A stretch of 64,000 nucleotides of DNA from Actinacidiphila bryophytorum. Its GTDB lineage: Bacteria; Actinomycetota; Actinomycetes; Streptomycetales; Streptomycetaceae. The stretch is taken from positions 62,001 to 126,000 of the forward strand of contig NZ_JAFFIX010000005.1 in the NCBI RefSeq assembly GCF_016916835.1, given 5' to 3'. The notes below the pieces were generated by a model. That model searched no databases. It had not been told where the DNA came from and worked only from the letters and a program-made list of their open reading frames with translations. The stretch's first letter is position 1. Each line of letters opens with the position of its first letter. A program made the position numbers and the translations under genes. Positions 30,795 through 40,400 of the stretch are shown here, in pieces.

Positions 30795-31591
30795 GCGGCA
30801 AGGTCACCATCGTCGGCGCGGGGCCGGGAGCGGCCGACCTGCTCACCTTCCGGGCCGCCGCGGCCATCGCCGCGGCCGACGTCGTCATCTGGGCGGCGAG
30901 CCTGGTGCAGGCGGCGGTCCTCGACCACGCGAGGCCGGACGCGGAGATCCTGGACTCGGCGGCGATGTCGCTGGAGGACGTCGTCGCGGTCTACGAGCGG
31001 GTGCGGCGCGAGGACCTGCGGTGCGCCCGGGTGCACTCGGGTGATCCCGCGCTGTGGGGCGGTACGCAGGAGCAGGTGGACCGGTGCGCCGAGCTGGGCG
31101 TCGAGGTGGAGGTCGTGCCGGGCGTGTCGTCGTTCTCCGCGGTCGCGGCGGCGGCCGGGCGGGAGTTGACGATTCCCGAGGTCGCCCAGTCGGTGGTGCT
31201 GACCCGGCTGGGCGGCGGGAAGACGCCGATGCCGCCGGGTGAGGAGGTGCGGGAGTTCGCCCGGCACGGGACGACGATGGCGGTCTTCCTGTCCGCGGCC
31301 AGGTCGGGGCAGCTCGCCGGCGAACTGCTGGAGGGCGGGTATCCGACGGACACGCCGGTGATCGTCGCCCACCAGGTGAGCTGGCCCGAGGAGTTGCTGC
31401 TGCACTGCACGGTCGGGACGCTGGAGGAGACGGTCAAGGCGCACCGGCTGTGGAAGCACACGCTCTTCCTGGTCGGGCCTGCGCTGTCCGCGTCGGGGAC
31501 GCGGTCGCACCTGTACCACCCGGGGCACTTCCACGGTTTCCGGCGGGCCGACCCCGCCGCGCGGCGGGAACTGCGCGAGTCCCGTGGGTGA
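30791..31591 (+). CDS. cobM: precorrin-4 C11-methyltransferase
   Basis: The 266-aa tetrapyrrole methylase starts at GTG 30791, overlapping cobI by 4 bases (GTGA). VTIVGAGPGAADLLTFRA starts near residue 4. ARVHSGDPALWGGTQEQ and EVVPGVSSFSA mark the SAM and substrate pocket, and TRLGGGKTPMPPGE is typical of CobM/CbiF. It methylates C11 of precorrin-4. Confidence 0.93.
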   Translation: MSGKVTIVGAGPGAADLLTFRAAAAIAAADVVIWAASLVQAAVLDHARPDAEILDSAAMSLEDVVAVYERVRREDLRCARVHSGDPALWGGTQEQVDRCAELGVEVEVVPGVSSFSAVAAAAGRELTIPEVAQSVVLTRLGGGKTPMPPGEEVREFARHGTTMAVFLSAARSGQLAGELLEGGYPTDTPVIVAHQVSWPEELLLHCTVGTLEETVKAHRLWKHTLFLVGPALSASGTRSHLYHPGHFHGFRRADPAARRELRESRG

Positions 31592-32831
31592 CGCGGTGAT
31601 CACGGTCCTCGGGGCGGGTACGGGCGGGCCGCCGCCCGCCGTCGGCGCCGCCGACCTGGTGGTGGGCGCGGCCCGGCACCTCGACGCGGCCCAACTCCCG
31701 CCCGGGGTACGGCGCCTGGTGCTCGGGCCGCTGGCCCCCGCTCTCGACGAGATCGGCGCGTACGCGGACGCGGGCCGCCGGGTGGTGGTGCTGGCGTCCG
31801 GCGACCCCGGCTTCTTCGGGATCGTACGGGCGCTGGGTGCGCGGTTCGGTGCGGGCGCGCTGGACGTACGGCCGTCGGCGCCGTCCGTCGCGGTCGCCTT
31901 CGCCCGGGCCGGGCTGAGCTGGGACGACGCGGTCGTGGTCAGCGCGCACGGGCGGGACCTGCGGACCGCGGTCAACGTCTGCCGGGCGCACCCGAAGACG
32001 GCGGTCCTGACCGGACCGGGCGCCGGGGCCGCGGAGTTGGGCGCTGCCCTGGCACGTGCCGGGCTGGACCGCACCCTCGTGGTGGCGAGCGGACTCGGCT
32101 CCGACGCGGAGTCGGTGGTGGCGCTCTCGCCGCGGGAGGCCGCGGACCGGGACTGGGGTGACGCGGTCAGCGTGGTGCTGTGCCTGCGGTCCGGCGCGTG
32201 CGTGCCGCCCGCCGCCGGTACGGTCGCGGGTCCGCGGCCCGCGCCCGCCGGGTGGGCGCTGCCCGAGGCGGACTTCGCGCACCGGGACTCCATGGTCACC
32301 AAGTTCGAGGTGCGCGCGCTGGCACTGGCGCGGCTCGGGCCGCGCACCGGTGAGCTGGTCTGGGACATCGGGTCCGGCTCCGGGTCCGTGGCCGTGGAGT
32401 GCGCGCGGTTCGGGGCTGCGGTGGTGGCCGTGGACAAGTCCCCTGAAGCGGTGGGGAGGGTGCGGGCCAACGCGTCCGCCCACGGGGTGGACGTCGAGGC
32501 CGTCGTCGGCCGCGCGCCCGACGTGCTCGGGCAACTGCCCGAACCCGACGCCGCTTTCGTCGGCGGCGGCGGGTCCGACGTGGCGGCCGTCGTGGCCGCG
32601 TGCGCGCGGCGGGCGCGGCGCGCGGTCGTCGTGACGCTCGCCGCGGTCGACCGGGTCGCCGAGGTCCGTGCCGCCCTCGCGGCGGCGGGCCTCACCCCGG
32701 ACGGCGTCCTTCTGCAGTCCTCGCGGCTGGCGCCGCTGCCCGGCGGTGTCACCCGGCTCGCCGCCGCCAACCCCGTCTTCGTCCTGTGGGCCGAACGGCC
32801 CGCCCCCCGTTCCGAAGGAGCACCCGCGTGA
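31584..32831 (+). CDS. cobL: precorrin-6Y C5,15-methyltransferase (decarboxylating), CbiE-CbiT fusion
   Basis: The 415-aa protein overlaps cobM by 8 bases. The N-terminal half (about residues 1-205) is a CbiE-type methylase with VLASGDPGFFGIVRAL and the GPGAGAAELGAAL region. The C-terminal half (about 225-415) is a CbiT-type class I methyltransferase with VWDIGSGSGSVAVECA and VGRAPDVL. Together they add methyls at C5 and C15 and remove the C12 acetate carboxyl. Fused CobL is the usual form in actinomycetes. Confidence 0.93.
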   Translation: MGDAVITVLGAGTGGPPPAVGAADLVVGAARHLDAAQLPPGVRRLVLGPLAPALDEIGAYADAGRRVVVLASGDPGFFGIVRALGARFGAGALDVRPSAPSVAVAFARAGLSWDDAVVVSAHGRDLRTAVNVCRAHPKTAVLTGPGAGAAELGAALARAGLDRTLVVASGLGSDAESVVALSPREAADRDWGDAVSVVLCLRSGACVPPAAGTVAGPRPAPAGWALPEADFAHRDSMVTKFEVRALALARLGPRTGELVWDIGSGSGSVAVECARFGAAVVAVDKSPEAVGRVRANASAHGVDVEAVVGRAPDVLGQLPEPDAAFVGGGGSDVAAVVAACARRARRAVVVTLAAVDRVAEVRAALAAAGLTPDGVLLQSSRLAPLPGGVTRLAAANPVFVLWAERPAPRSEGAPA

Positions 32832-34861
32832 TCGGCCTCATCGCCACCACCGCGGCGGGCAGGGCCGGTTGCGACCGGCTCGCCGCCGCGTGGCCGGACC
32901 GTACCCGCCGCTACGACGGCGGCGCCGTCCGCGACCTCGTGCAGGCCGCCTTCGCGGAGTGCGACCAGCTCGTCGTCTTCCTCGCCACGGGTGCGGCGGT
33001 ACGCCTGCTGGCGCCGCTGCTGGCCGACAAGGCGTCCGACCCGGGCGTGGTGACGGTGGACGAGGCCCACCGTCACGCCGTCGCCCTCCTCGGCGGCCAC
33101 GCCGCCGGCGCCAACTCCCTGGCCCAGGCGGTCTCCCAGGTCCTGACGACCACCCCCGTCATCACGACGGCCACGGACGCGACGTCCACGACGGCCCTCG
33201 ACGCCCTCCCCTACCCCGCCGAGGGCGCCATCCCCTCCGTCACCCGCGCCCTCCTGGACGGCACCCCCGTCCACCTCCACAACTCCCCTCCCTGGCCCCT
33301 CCCCGCCCTCCCCACAACCAGCACGGCGCCCCTTGCCGAGGCCCGCCCGACACCGGCGGACAGCACCAATCCCCTTCCCGCCGCGGCGCCGGAAGGCGGA
33401 GGCCCCCCGCAGGCCCCAGCACCCCACCCCGCCGCAACGGCGGGACACGAGACGGCGCAACCCGGCAGTGCCGAAACCACCCCGCCCGAGGCCCGCCCGG
33501 TACCGGCGGGCAGCGACACTTCGCTTCCCGCCGCCGCGCCGGAAGGCGGGTTGGCCCCGCAGGTCCCGGCAACCCGCACCGCCGCCGCGCCGGAAGGCGG
33601 GGGCGGCCCGCGGCCCGCAGCCCCGGGGGTACCCGGGCGTGGGGTTCCGGCGCACCGGTCCTCGGGGGAGTACGTCGTGTGGGTGACCGACAGGGTTGTG
33701 GGGGGGCGGGAGGGGATGGTCGTGGTGCGGCCGCCTTCGCTGGTTGTGGGGGTCGGGGGGAGCCGGGGGGTCGGGGTCGAGGAGGTTGTGGGGCTCGTGC
33801 GGGAGTGCCTGGGGGCGGGAGGAGTTGCCGTCGGGAGTCTGTGGGCCTTGGCCACCGTGGACGCCAAGGCGGACGAGGGCGGGATCGTCGGGGCCGCCGA
33901 ACGGCTCGGCGTACCCCTCGTGACATACCCGGCAGCCGAACTCGCCCAGGTCGCCGTTCCGAATCCCTCCGCGGCACCGCTGCAGGCGGTGGGGACGCCG
34001 TCCGTGGCGGAGGCGGCGGCACTGCTCGGCGCCGGGCCGGGAGGTGAACTCCTGGTCGAGAAGCGGAAGTCGGCGATGGCCACCGCGGCGGTGGCGCGGC
34101 GCAGGCCGCGCGGGCGGCTGGCGGTGGTGGGGCTGGGGCCGGGCGCCCGGGACCTGTTGACGCCGCGGGCGGTGCAGGAACTGCGCCGCGCGTCCGTCGT
34201 GGTCGGCCTCGACCAGTACGTGGCACAGGTCCGCGACCTGCTGGCACCTGGCACCCGGGTGCTGGAGTCGGGCCTGGGCGCGGAGGAGGAGCGGGCGCGT
34301 ACCGCCGTGGCGGAGGCCCGCGCGGGCCGGGCGGTCGCGCTGGTGGGCAGCGGCGACGCCGGCGTGTACGCGATGGCCTCCCCGGCCCTCGCGGAGGCCG
34401 CGGACGACATCGACGTCGTGGGCGTCCCGGGCGTGACCGCGGCCCTGGCGGCGGCGGCGCTGCTGGGCGCACCGCTGGGCCACGACCACGTGTCGATCAG
34501 CCTGTCGGACCTGCACACCCCGTGGGAGGTGATCGAGCGCCGGGTGCGGGCGGCGGCGGAGGCCGACCTGGTGGTGACGTTCTACAACCCGCGCAGCCGC
34601 GGCCGGGACTGGCAACTGCCCAAGGCCCTGGCCCTGCTGGCCGAGCACCGCTCGTCCGCGACCCCCGTCGGGGTGGTCAGGGCGGCGTCCCGCCCTGACG
34701 AGCAGGTCACCGTCACGACGCTGTCACAGGTGGACCCGTCCACCGTCGACATGGTGTCGGTGGTGGTCGTCGGCAACACCGCCTCCCGCGTGGTCGCGGG
34801 CCGGATGGTGACCCCGCGCGGCTACCGCTGGCAGTCCGCGGAAGGGGGCGAGGGCGTATGA
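32828..34861 (+). CDS. cobJ: fusion of cobalt-precorrin-5A hydrolase (CbiG) and precorrin-3B C17-methyltransferase (CobJ)
   Basis: The 677-aa protein starts at GTG 32828 (GTGA overlap with cobL). Residues 1-~165 are the CbiG N-terminal part with FLATGAAVRLLAPLLADKASDPGVV, cited as ~41-65, and LLGGHAAGANSLA. Residues ~170-277 are a low-complexity insert of two 150-base tandem units (EARPxPAxS...LPAAAPEGG). The CbiG C-terminal domain follows (VTDRVVGGREGM, LATVDAKADEGGI). From about 430 CobJ begins: LAVVGLGPGARDLLTPRA, VALVGSGDAGVYAMASP, VTFYNPRSRGRDWQLP. CbiG opens the ring lactone; CobJ contracts the ring. Confidence 0.9.
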   Translation: MIGLIATTAAGRAGCDRLAAAWPDRTRRYDGGAVRDLVQAAFAECDQLVVFLATGAAVRLLAPLLADKASDPGVVTVDEAHRHAVALLGGHAAGANSLAQAVSQVLTTTPVITTATDATSTTALDALPYPAEGAIPSVTRALLDGTPVHLHNSPPWPLPALPTTSTAPLAEARPTPADSTNPLPAAAPEGGGPPQAPAPHPAATAGHETAQPGSAETTPPEARPVPAGSDTSLPAAAPEGGLAPQVPATRTAAAPEGGGGPRPAAPGVPGRGVPAHRSSGEYVVWVTDRVVGGREGMVVVRPPSLVVGVGGSRGVGVEEVVGLVRECLGAGGVAVGSLWALATVDAKADEGGIVGAAERLGVPLVTYPAAELAQVAVPNPSAAPLQAVGTPSVAEAAALLGAGPGGELLVEKRKSAMATAAVARRRPRGRLAVVGLGPGARDLLTPRAVQELRRASVVVGLDQYVAQVRDLLAPGTRVLESGLGAEEERARTAVAEARAGRAVALVGSGDAGVYAMASPALAEAADDIDVVGVPGVTAALAAAALLGAPLGHDHVSISLSDLHTPWEVIERRVRAAAEADLVVTFYNPRSRGRDWQLPKALALLAEHRSSATPVGVVRAASRPDEQVTVTTLSQVDPSTVDMVSVVVVGNTASRVVAGRMVTPRGYRWQSAEGGEGV

Positions 34862-35457
34862 CCCGCACGGTCCACCCGATCGAGCAGGAGTCCTTCCGGA
34901 TCCTGCGGTCCCGCCTGGACACCTCCGCGCTTCCGCGCCTGCACCGCGCGGTGCTTGAGCGGGTGATCCACTCCAGCGCGGACCTGGCCTACGCCGACGA
35001 CCTGGTCGCCGACGAGGCCCAGCTGACTGCCGCGCACACCGCGTTGCACGCGGGCGCCCCCGTCGTGGCCGACGTCGGCATGGTCGCGGCGGGCATCACG
35101 GCCCGCACGGCGGTGTGCCGGCTCGGCGACGCGGTCGCCCGCCCGGGTCTGACCCGCAGCGCGCACGCGGTCCGGCTGGCGTTCGAGCAGGTCGGCCCGG
35201 GCGCGCTGTGGGTGATCGGCTGCGCGCCGACCGCGCTGGAGGAACTGCTCGTGCTGGACGCGGCCCCCGCCCTGGTGATCGGCATGCCGGTCGGCTTCGT
35301 GGGGGCGGCCGAGAGCAAGGCGCATCTGCGCGCCTCGGGGCTTCCCGCGGTGAGCAACATCTCGGAGAAGGGCGGTTCCGCGGTGGCCGCGGCCGCCCTC
35401 AACGCGCTGCTGTACACCCCGGTGGCGGCGCACGATCGCAAGGAGAACGACCTGTGA
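34858..35457 (+). CDS. cobH: precorrin-8X methylmutase
   Basis: The 199-aa enzyme overlaps the CbiG-CobJ gene by ATGA. It moves the methyl group from C11 to C12 to give hydrogenobyrinic acid. The conserved catalytic histidine is His38 in ERVIHSSAD. VADVGMVAAGIT, IGMPVGFVGAAESK and NISEKGGSAVAAAALNAL complete the family pattern. Confidence 0.95.
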   Translation: MTRTVHPIEQESFRILRSRLDTSALPRLHRAVLERVIHSSADLAYADDLVADEAQLTAAHTALHAGAPVVADVGMVAAGITARTAVCRLGDAVARPGLTRSAHAVRLAFEQVGPGALWVIGCAPTALEELLVLDAAPALVIGMPVGFVGAAESKAHLRASGLPAVSNISEKGGSAVAAAALNALLYTPVAAHDRKENDL

Positions 35458-36371
35458 CCCCTCCCGCACTGCTGCTCGTCGGGCACGGCACCCGCGACGA
35501 GGCGGGCGCGCGCGCCTTCCGCGACTTCGTGGCGCAACTGGGCGCCGCACACCCGGAGTTGCCGGTGGGCGGCGGCTTCATCGAGCTGTCGCCGCCGCCG
35601 CTGGCGGACACGGTCGCGGCGATGGCGGGCGCGGGCGCGCGCACCTTCGCCGCGGTCCCGCTGATGCTGGTGTCGGCGGGGCACGCGAAGGGCGACATCC
35701 CGGCGGCGCTGGCCAGGGAGAAGCAGCGCCATCCGGGGACGTCGTTCGCGTACGGGCGCCCGCTGGGGCCGCATCCGGGGCTGCTCGCGGTGCTGGAGCG
35801 GCGGGTGGACGAGGCGCTGGCGGGCGCGGACCGCGCGGGCGCCACGGTGCTGCTGGTGGGACGGGGTTCGACCGACCCGGACGCGAACGCCGAGGTCGCC
35901 AAGGCGGCCCGGCTGCTGTGGGAGGGCCGCGGTTACGCGGGCGTGGAGACCGCCTTCGTGTCGCTGGCCGAGCCGTCGGTCCCGGCGGGTCTCGACCGCT
36001 GCCTGCGGCTGGGCGCGCGCACCGTCGTGGTGCTGCCGTACTTCCTTTTCAGCGGGGTGCTGCCGGACCGGGTGCGGGAGCAGGCCGCGGTGTGGGCGGC
36101 GGGGCTGGGCGCAGGGGTGGACGTCCGGTGCGCGGATGTCATCGGCCCCGAGCCGGAGTTGGCGCGGCTGGTGATGGAGCGCTACCGCGAGGCGGTCGCC
36201 GGGGACGTGCGGATGAACTGCGACGCCTGCGTCTACCGGGTGGCGATGCCCGGCTTCGAGGACCGGGTGGGCCTGCCGCAGCAGCCGCACCACCACCCCG
36301 ACGACCCGTCGCACACGCACGGCGGCCACACCCACGGCGGCCAGGGGCACACCCATGCTCACTCCCACTGA
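35454..36371 (+). CDS. cbiX: sirohydrochlorin chelatase/CbiX-like protein with His-rich tail
   Basis: The 305-aa protein starts at GTG 35454 (GTGA overlap). It has two CbiX-like halves. The first carries the metal-ligand histidines His11 (LLVGHGTRDE) and His77 (LVSAGHAKGDIP). The second keeps the fold but has GRGSTDPDAN and LFSGVLPDR instead, so only the N-terminal half looks catalytic. After residue ~275 a tail with about ten His residues in HHH, HTH and HGGH patterns ends the protein and probably stores or delivers metal. It could load cobalt or iron into sirohydrochlorin. This early insertion seems redundant with CobN. Confidence 0.88.
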   Translation: MTPPALLLVGHGTRDEAGARAFRDFVAQLGAAHPELPVGGGFIELSPPPLADTVAAMAGAGARTFAAVPLMLVSAGHAKGDIPAALAREKQRHPGTSFAYGRPLGPHPGLLAVLERRVDEALAGADRAGATVLLVGRGSTDPDANAEVAKAARLLWEGRGYAGVETAFVSLAEPSVPAGLDRCLRLGARTVVVLPYFLFSGVLPDRVREQAAVWAAGLGAGVDVRCADVIGPEPELARLVMERYREAVAGDVRMNCDACVYRVAMPGFEDRVGLPQQPHHHPDDPSHTHGGHTHGGQGHTHAHSH

Positions 36372-37440
36372 GCGCGGCGCGCAGCCCGCGGGGGTCGACC
36401 ACGACCTGGCGCACCACGGTGACGCCGAGGTCGGCGCGGGCCTGGTGGACCTGGCGGTCAACGTCCGTGCGGATACGCCCCCTTCGTGGCTGGCCGAGCG
36501 GATCGCCGCCTCGCTGGCGGGACTTGCGGCGTATCCGGACGGGCGGGCGGCCCGGCGGGCGGTGGCGCTGCGCCACGGCAGGGCGGACGAGCGGGAGGTG
36601 CTGCTGACCGCGGGCGCCGCGGAGGCCTTCGTGCTGCTGGCCAGGGCGCTGCGGCCGCGGCACGCGGTGGTGGTGCACCCGCAGTTCACCGAGCCGGAGG
36701 CGGCGCTGCGGGCCGCGGGGCACGAGGTGGAGCGGGTGCTGCTGCGTGCGGCGGACGGCTTCCGCCTGGACCCTGCTGCGGTGCCCGCGGACGCCGACCT
36801 GGTGGTGCTGGGCAATCCGACCAACCCGACGTCGGTCCTGCATCCGGCCGCCGCCGTACGGGAGTTGGCACGGCCCGGGCGGACGCTGGTGGTGGACGAG
36901 GCCTTCATGGACGCGGTGCCGGGCGAACGGGAGTCGCTGGCGGGGGTGCGCAACATACCGGGGCTGCTGGTGCTGCGCAGCCTGACCAAGACCTGGGGGC
37001 TGGCGGGGCTGCGGATCGGCTACGTCCTCGGTACGCGCGACCTGGTCGCCGAGTTGGAGCGCGCGCAGCCGCTGTGGGCGGTCTCCACCCCGGCGCTGGC
37101 GGCGGCCGGGGCGTGCATGGAGGCGGACGCGCTCGCGGAGGCGGCGGCGGCAGCCGGGCAGGTGGCGGCCGACCGGGCGTATCTGCTGTCCCGGCTGCGG
37201 GACTTCGACGGGGTGCAGGTCGCGGGCGAGGCACCTGCGGCGCCCTTCGTGCTGCTGCGGATGCCGGCCGCCGACCGGGTCAGGGAGCGGCTGCGGGTGC
37301 TGGGCTACGCGGTGCGCAGGGCCGACACCTTCCCGGGCCTCGGCCCCGACTGGCTGCGGGTGGCGGTGCGGGACCGCAGGACCACCGACGGCTTCCTCAA
37401 CGCGCTGGGCACCGCTAGGACTGAACTCCCAGGGCTGTGA
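36355..37440 (+). CDS. cobC: PLP-dependent aminotransferase-fold protein CobC (threonine-phosphate decarboxylase-like)
   Basis: The 361-aa fold-type I PLP protein starts at ATG 36355, 17 bases inside cbiX. The lysine that binds PLP is Lys212 in RSLTKTWGLAGLRIGY; VVLGNPTNPTSVLHP and VVDEAFMD match the cofactor pocket. NVRADTPPSWL at the start parallels the substrate loop of CobD/CobC decarboxylases. It probably makes aminopropanol phosphate for the nucleotide loop. Its last 26 bases overlap the stop end of the minus-strand kinase gene. Confidence 0.85.
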   Translation: MLTPTERGAQPAGVDHDLAHHGDAEVGAGLVDLAVNVRADTPPSWLAERIAASLAGLAAYPDGRAARRAVALRHGRADEREVLLTAGAAEAFVLLARALRPRHAVVVHPQFTEPEAALRAAGHEVERVLLRAADGFRLDPAAVPADADLVVLGNPTNPTSVLHPAAAVRELARPGRTLVVDEAFMDAVPGERESLAGVRNIPGLLVLRSLTKTWGLAGLRIGYVLGTRDLVAELERAQPLWAVSTPALAAAGACMEADALAEAAAAAGQVAADRAYLLSRLRDFDGVQVAGEAPAAPFVLLRMPAADRVRERLRVLGYAVRRADTFPGLGPDWLRVAVRDRRTTDGFLNALGTARTELPGL

Positions 37441-40400
37441 GGTCGATCCCGCCGAGCACCTGCTGCTCGTAGGCGTTGGTGAGGCGGCTGCCGCGGTAGA
37501 CGAGGTGCCGGGCGTAGACCAGGGGCACCATCGTGGAGTCGCTCATCACGGCGGCGTCGACCTTCTTCCACTGCGCGGCGGCCGCCGCGGGGTCGGTGAG
37601 GGTGTCGGCCTTCTCGACCATGCCGTTGAGGTTGCTGTCGTTCAGGCCTGCGTAGTTGTTGGGGTTGCCGGGCTGGACCAGGGTGCGCAGGAAGCCGCCG
37701 CCGGTGGGCCAGTCGGCGGCCCACACGGTCAGCGCCATGCCCCAGCCGGCCTTCTTCAGCTTGCCGGGGTCGGTCAGGGTGGCGTAGTAGTCGGCGGTGC
37801 TGACCTGCACGATCTTGACCCGGATGCCGACGGCGGCCAGCGAGTGCTGGATGGTCAGCATGGCGTCCTCCAGCCTCGGTGAGTTGCTCGGCCCCGCAAG
37901 GGTGACGTCGAAGCCGTTCGGCTTGTGGCAGGCCGCCAGCTGCTGCTTGGCCTGTGTCGGGTAGGCGGTGCCGTCGGAGTAGCCGAAGGGGGTGGCGTCG
38001 GGGTCGTAGCCGTCGACCACGGGGGGCAGCATCGTGGTGGCGACGTCCCCGCCGTCGTACTGCCCGCCGAGCACGGCCCGTATCTGGGAGCGGTCGACGG
38101 CGTACTCGATGGCCCAGCGGCACTGCTGGTTGCCGAAGGGGGCGACGCCCGTCTGCAGGGTGAGGTAGCGGGTGGCCCCGTTGTAGACGAGGTCGGAGCG
38201 GCTTTTCAGGGCGGGGTCGTTGAGCAGTTTGGTCTCGGCACCGTCGGAGAGCGTCTCCCCGTTGAGGTCGAGGTCGGCGGAGCCCGACAGCAGCGCGTCC
38301 TCGACGGCTTCCTGGCTGCTGTAGTAGCGCAGGTCGATCTCGTCGGGCAGCGCGGAGTGTATGGAGTCGGTCGCCGGGTCCCAGTGCGAGTTGCGCACCA
38401 GGCGCAGCGAGCTGCCGTCGGTGAAGGTCTTCACCTCGTAAGGACCGCTGCTGACCGGCTTGTTCTGGAAGTCCTTGCCGCCGCCGGTGTCCTTGTCGCG
38501 CGGCACGGGTGCGGCCATCGACATCGCCAGTACGTAACGGAAGTCGGCGAAGGGCTTGGAGAGGGTGAAGACGATCGTCTTCTTGTCGGGGGTGGCGATC
38601 GAGTGCAGGCCCAGCTTGTCGGGGTCGGTGTCCTTGTAAGGCCCCGGGTAGTTCTGCCCCTGGTCCAGAAGGTCCACGAAGTAGGTGGGTCCTGTGCCGA
38701 ACACCGTGCGGTCGAAGGTCCGTTCGATGCCGTACTTGATGTCCTGGGACGTGATGGGGGTGCCGTCCTGGAAGGTGACACCGGATTTCAGGGTGAAGGT
38801 CCAGGTGTAGCCGTCGGAGCTGACCCGGCCGGTGTCCGTGGCGAGGTCGGGCATCAGGGCGCGGCCGGCGGCGCCCGGCTTCGGCGCGTAGTCGACCAGC
38901 TTGCGCAGGTAGAGGCGCTGCACGTTCCACGACGGCTGCGAGTAGGTGCGCGCCGGGTCGAGCATGCCGTCCTCGGTGCTGGACGCGGCCAGTTGCAGGG
39001 TGCCGCCCCGCTTGCTCGACGGCTTGACGACGCCGTCGAGACCGCCGCCGTATCCTGCGCCCTCCTTGCCGCCGTGCATCTTCAGCGCCGCGTCCTGCGC
39101 GAGGGTGACGGTCGGCGGGTGGGTGGGCGGTGTCGTCGGGTCGTCGCCGCCCTTGCCGCTGCCGAGGGGGACGAAGACGAAGGTCACGGTCGCCGCGACG
39201 GCGGCCACCGCGAGGCCCGACACGCCCGCTATCCAGCGCCGCCTGGCCCGCCGGGCCGGGTCGAACTCACCTGTGCCGCTGGGGCCGTTGAGCGGCGGCG
39301 GGGTGCCGGGGTGGTACGGCGGCGGCAGCGGCACCTGCGGCCGGAGCGCGTACGCCGGGTGCTCGGCCGGTGCGGACGGCGGCGGGGTGGACTCGGGGGC
39401 GGCCCCGAAGGGGTTCGCCCGGGGCGGGGTCGCCGGCGGCGGCGTGGACGCCGGGGGCGTGGACTGCGGGGGCACCGGCTGCGGGGGCGTGGACGGCTGC
39501 GCGGGCGTCGGCGGCTTCTGCAGGGACGGGGCCGCGGGAAGGCCCGCGCCCGTCCCGAAGGTGGCCCGAGGGTCACCCGTGGCGGAGCCCAGCGGCCGGG
39601 TCGCCCGGTCGTCGGCGGGCGGCGCGGCAGGACCGGCCAGCAGCGCCGAATGCCCGGACACCGTCAGCCAGTTGCGCAGCCGGTCGCGGAAGACCGCCGC
39701 GTCGAAGTGCCGGTCGGCCGGGTCCTTGGCGAGCGCGGTGAGCACCAGCGCGTCCAGTTCCGCGGGCACCCGCGGGTTGCGGGCCGAGGGGGCGGGCGGC
39801 GGGGTGTGGACGTGCCAGTACATCAGGTTGATCGGGTTGCCGTCGGTGAACGGCGGCCGCCCGGTGAGCAGTTCCGTCAGGACGCAGCCGACCGAGTAGA
39901 CGTCGCTGCGGGCGTCGACCTCGGCGCCGTTGATCTGCTCGGGCGACATGTAGCTGGGGGTGCCGATGGCGGACCCGGTGGTGGTCAGCCGGGCGTCGGT
40001 GTCCAGGACGCGGGCGATGCCGAAGTCGGCGACCTTGACGACACCTTCGGTGGTGACCATCACGTTCGCGGGCTTCACGTCGCGGTGGACGGTGCCGTGC
40101 CGGTGGGCGTGGGCGAGCGCGTCGAGGATGTCGCAGGTGATCCGCACCGCCCGCTCGGGGGCGAAGTAGACCTGCTGCCGCACGAGTTGGGCGAGGGTGC
40201 CGCCGCGCACGTACTCCATGACGAGGTAGGGCACCACATCGTCGCCGTCGCGGACCTCGTCCTGGTCGTGGACGGTGACGATGCCCGGGTGGTTGAGCGC
40301 GCCCGCCGCCTGCGCCTCACGGGCGAAGCGGCGCCGGGCGTCGGGGTCGCCCGCCAGTTCCGGCAGCAGCGTCTTGACGGCGACGGTACGGCCCATGCGG

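Noticed and set aside
30218..34648. Very long open frame on the minus strand opposite cobI to cbiG-cobJ
   Set aside because: The plus-strand genes have clear families, overlapping starts and normal codon use. The opposite frame is Arg/Gly/Pro-rich with no motif, as expected from GC-rich third positions.
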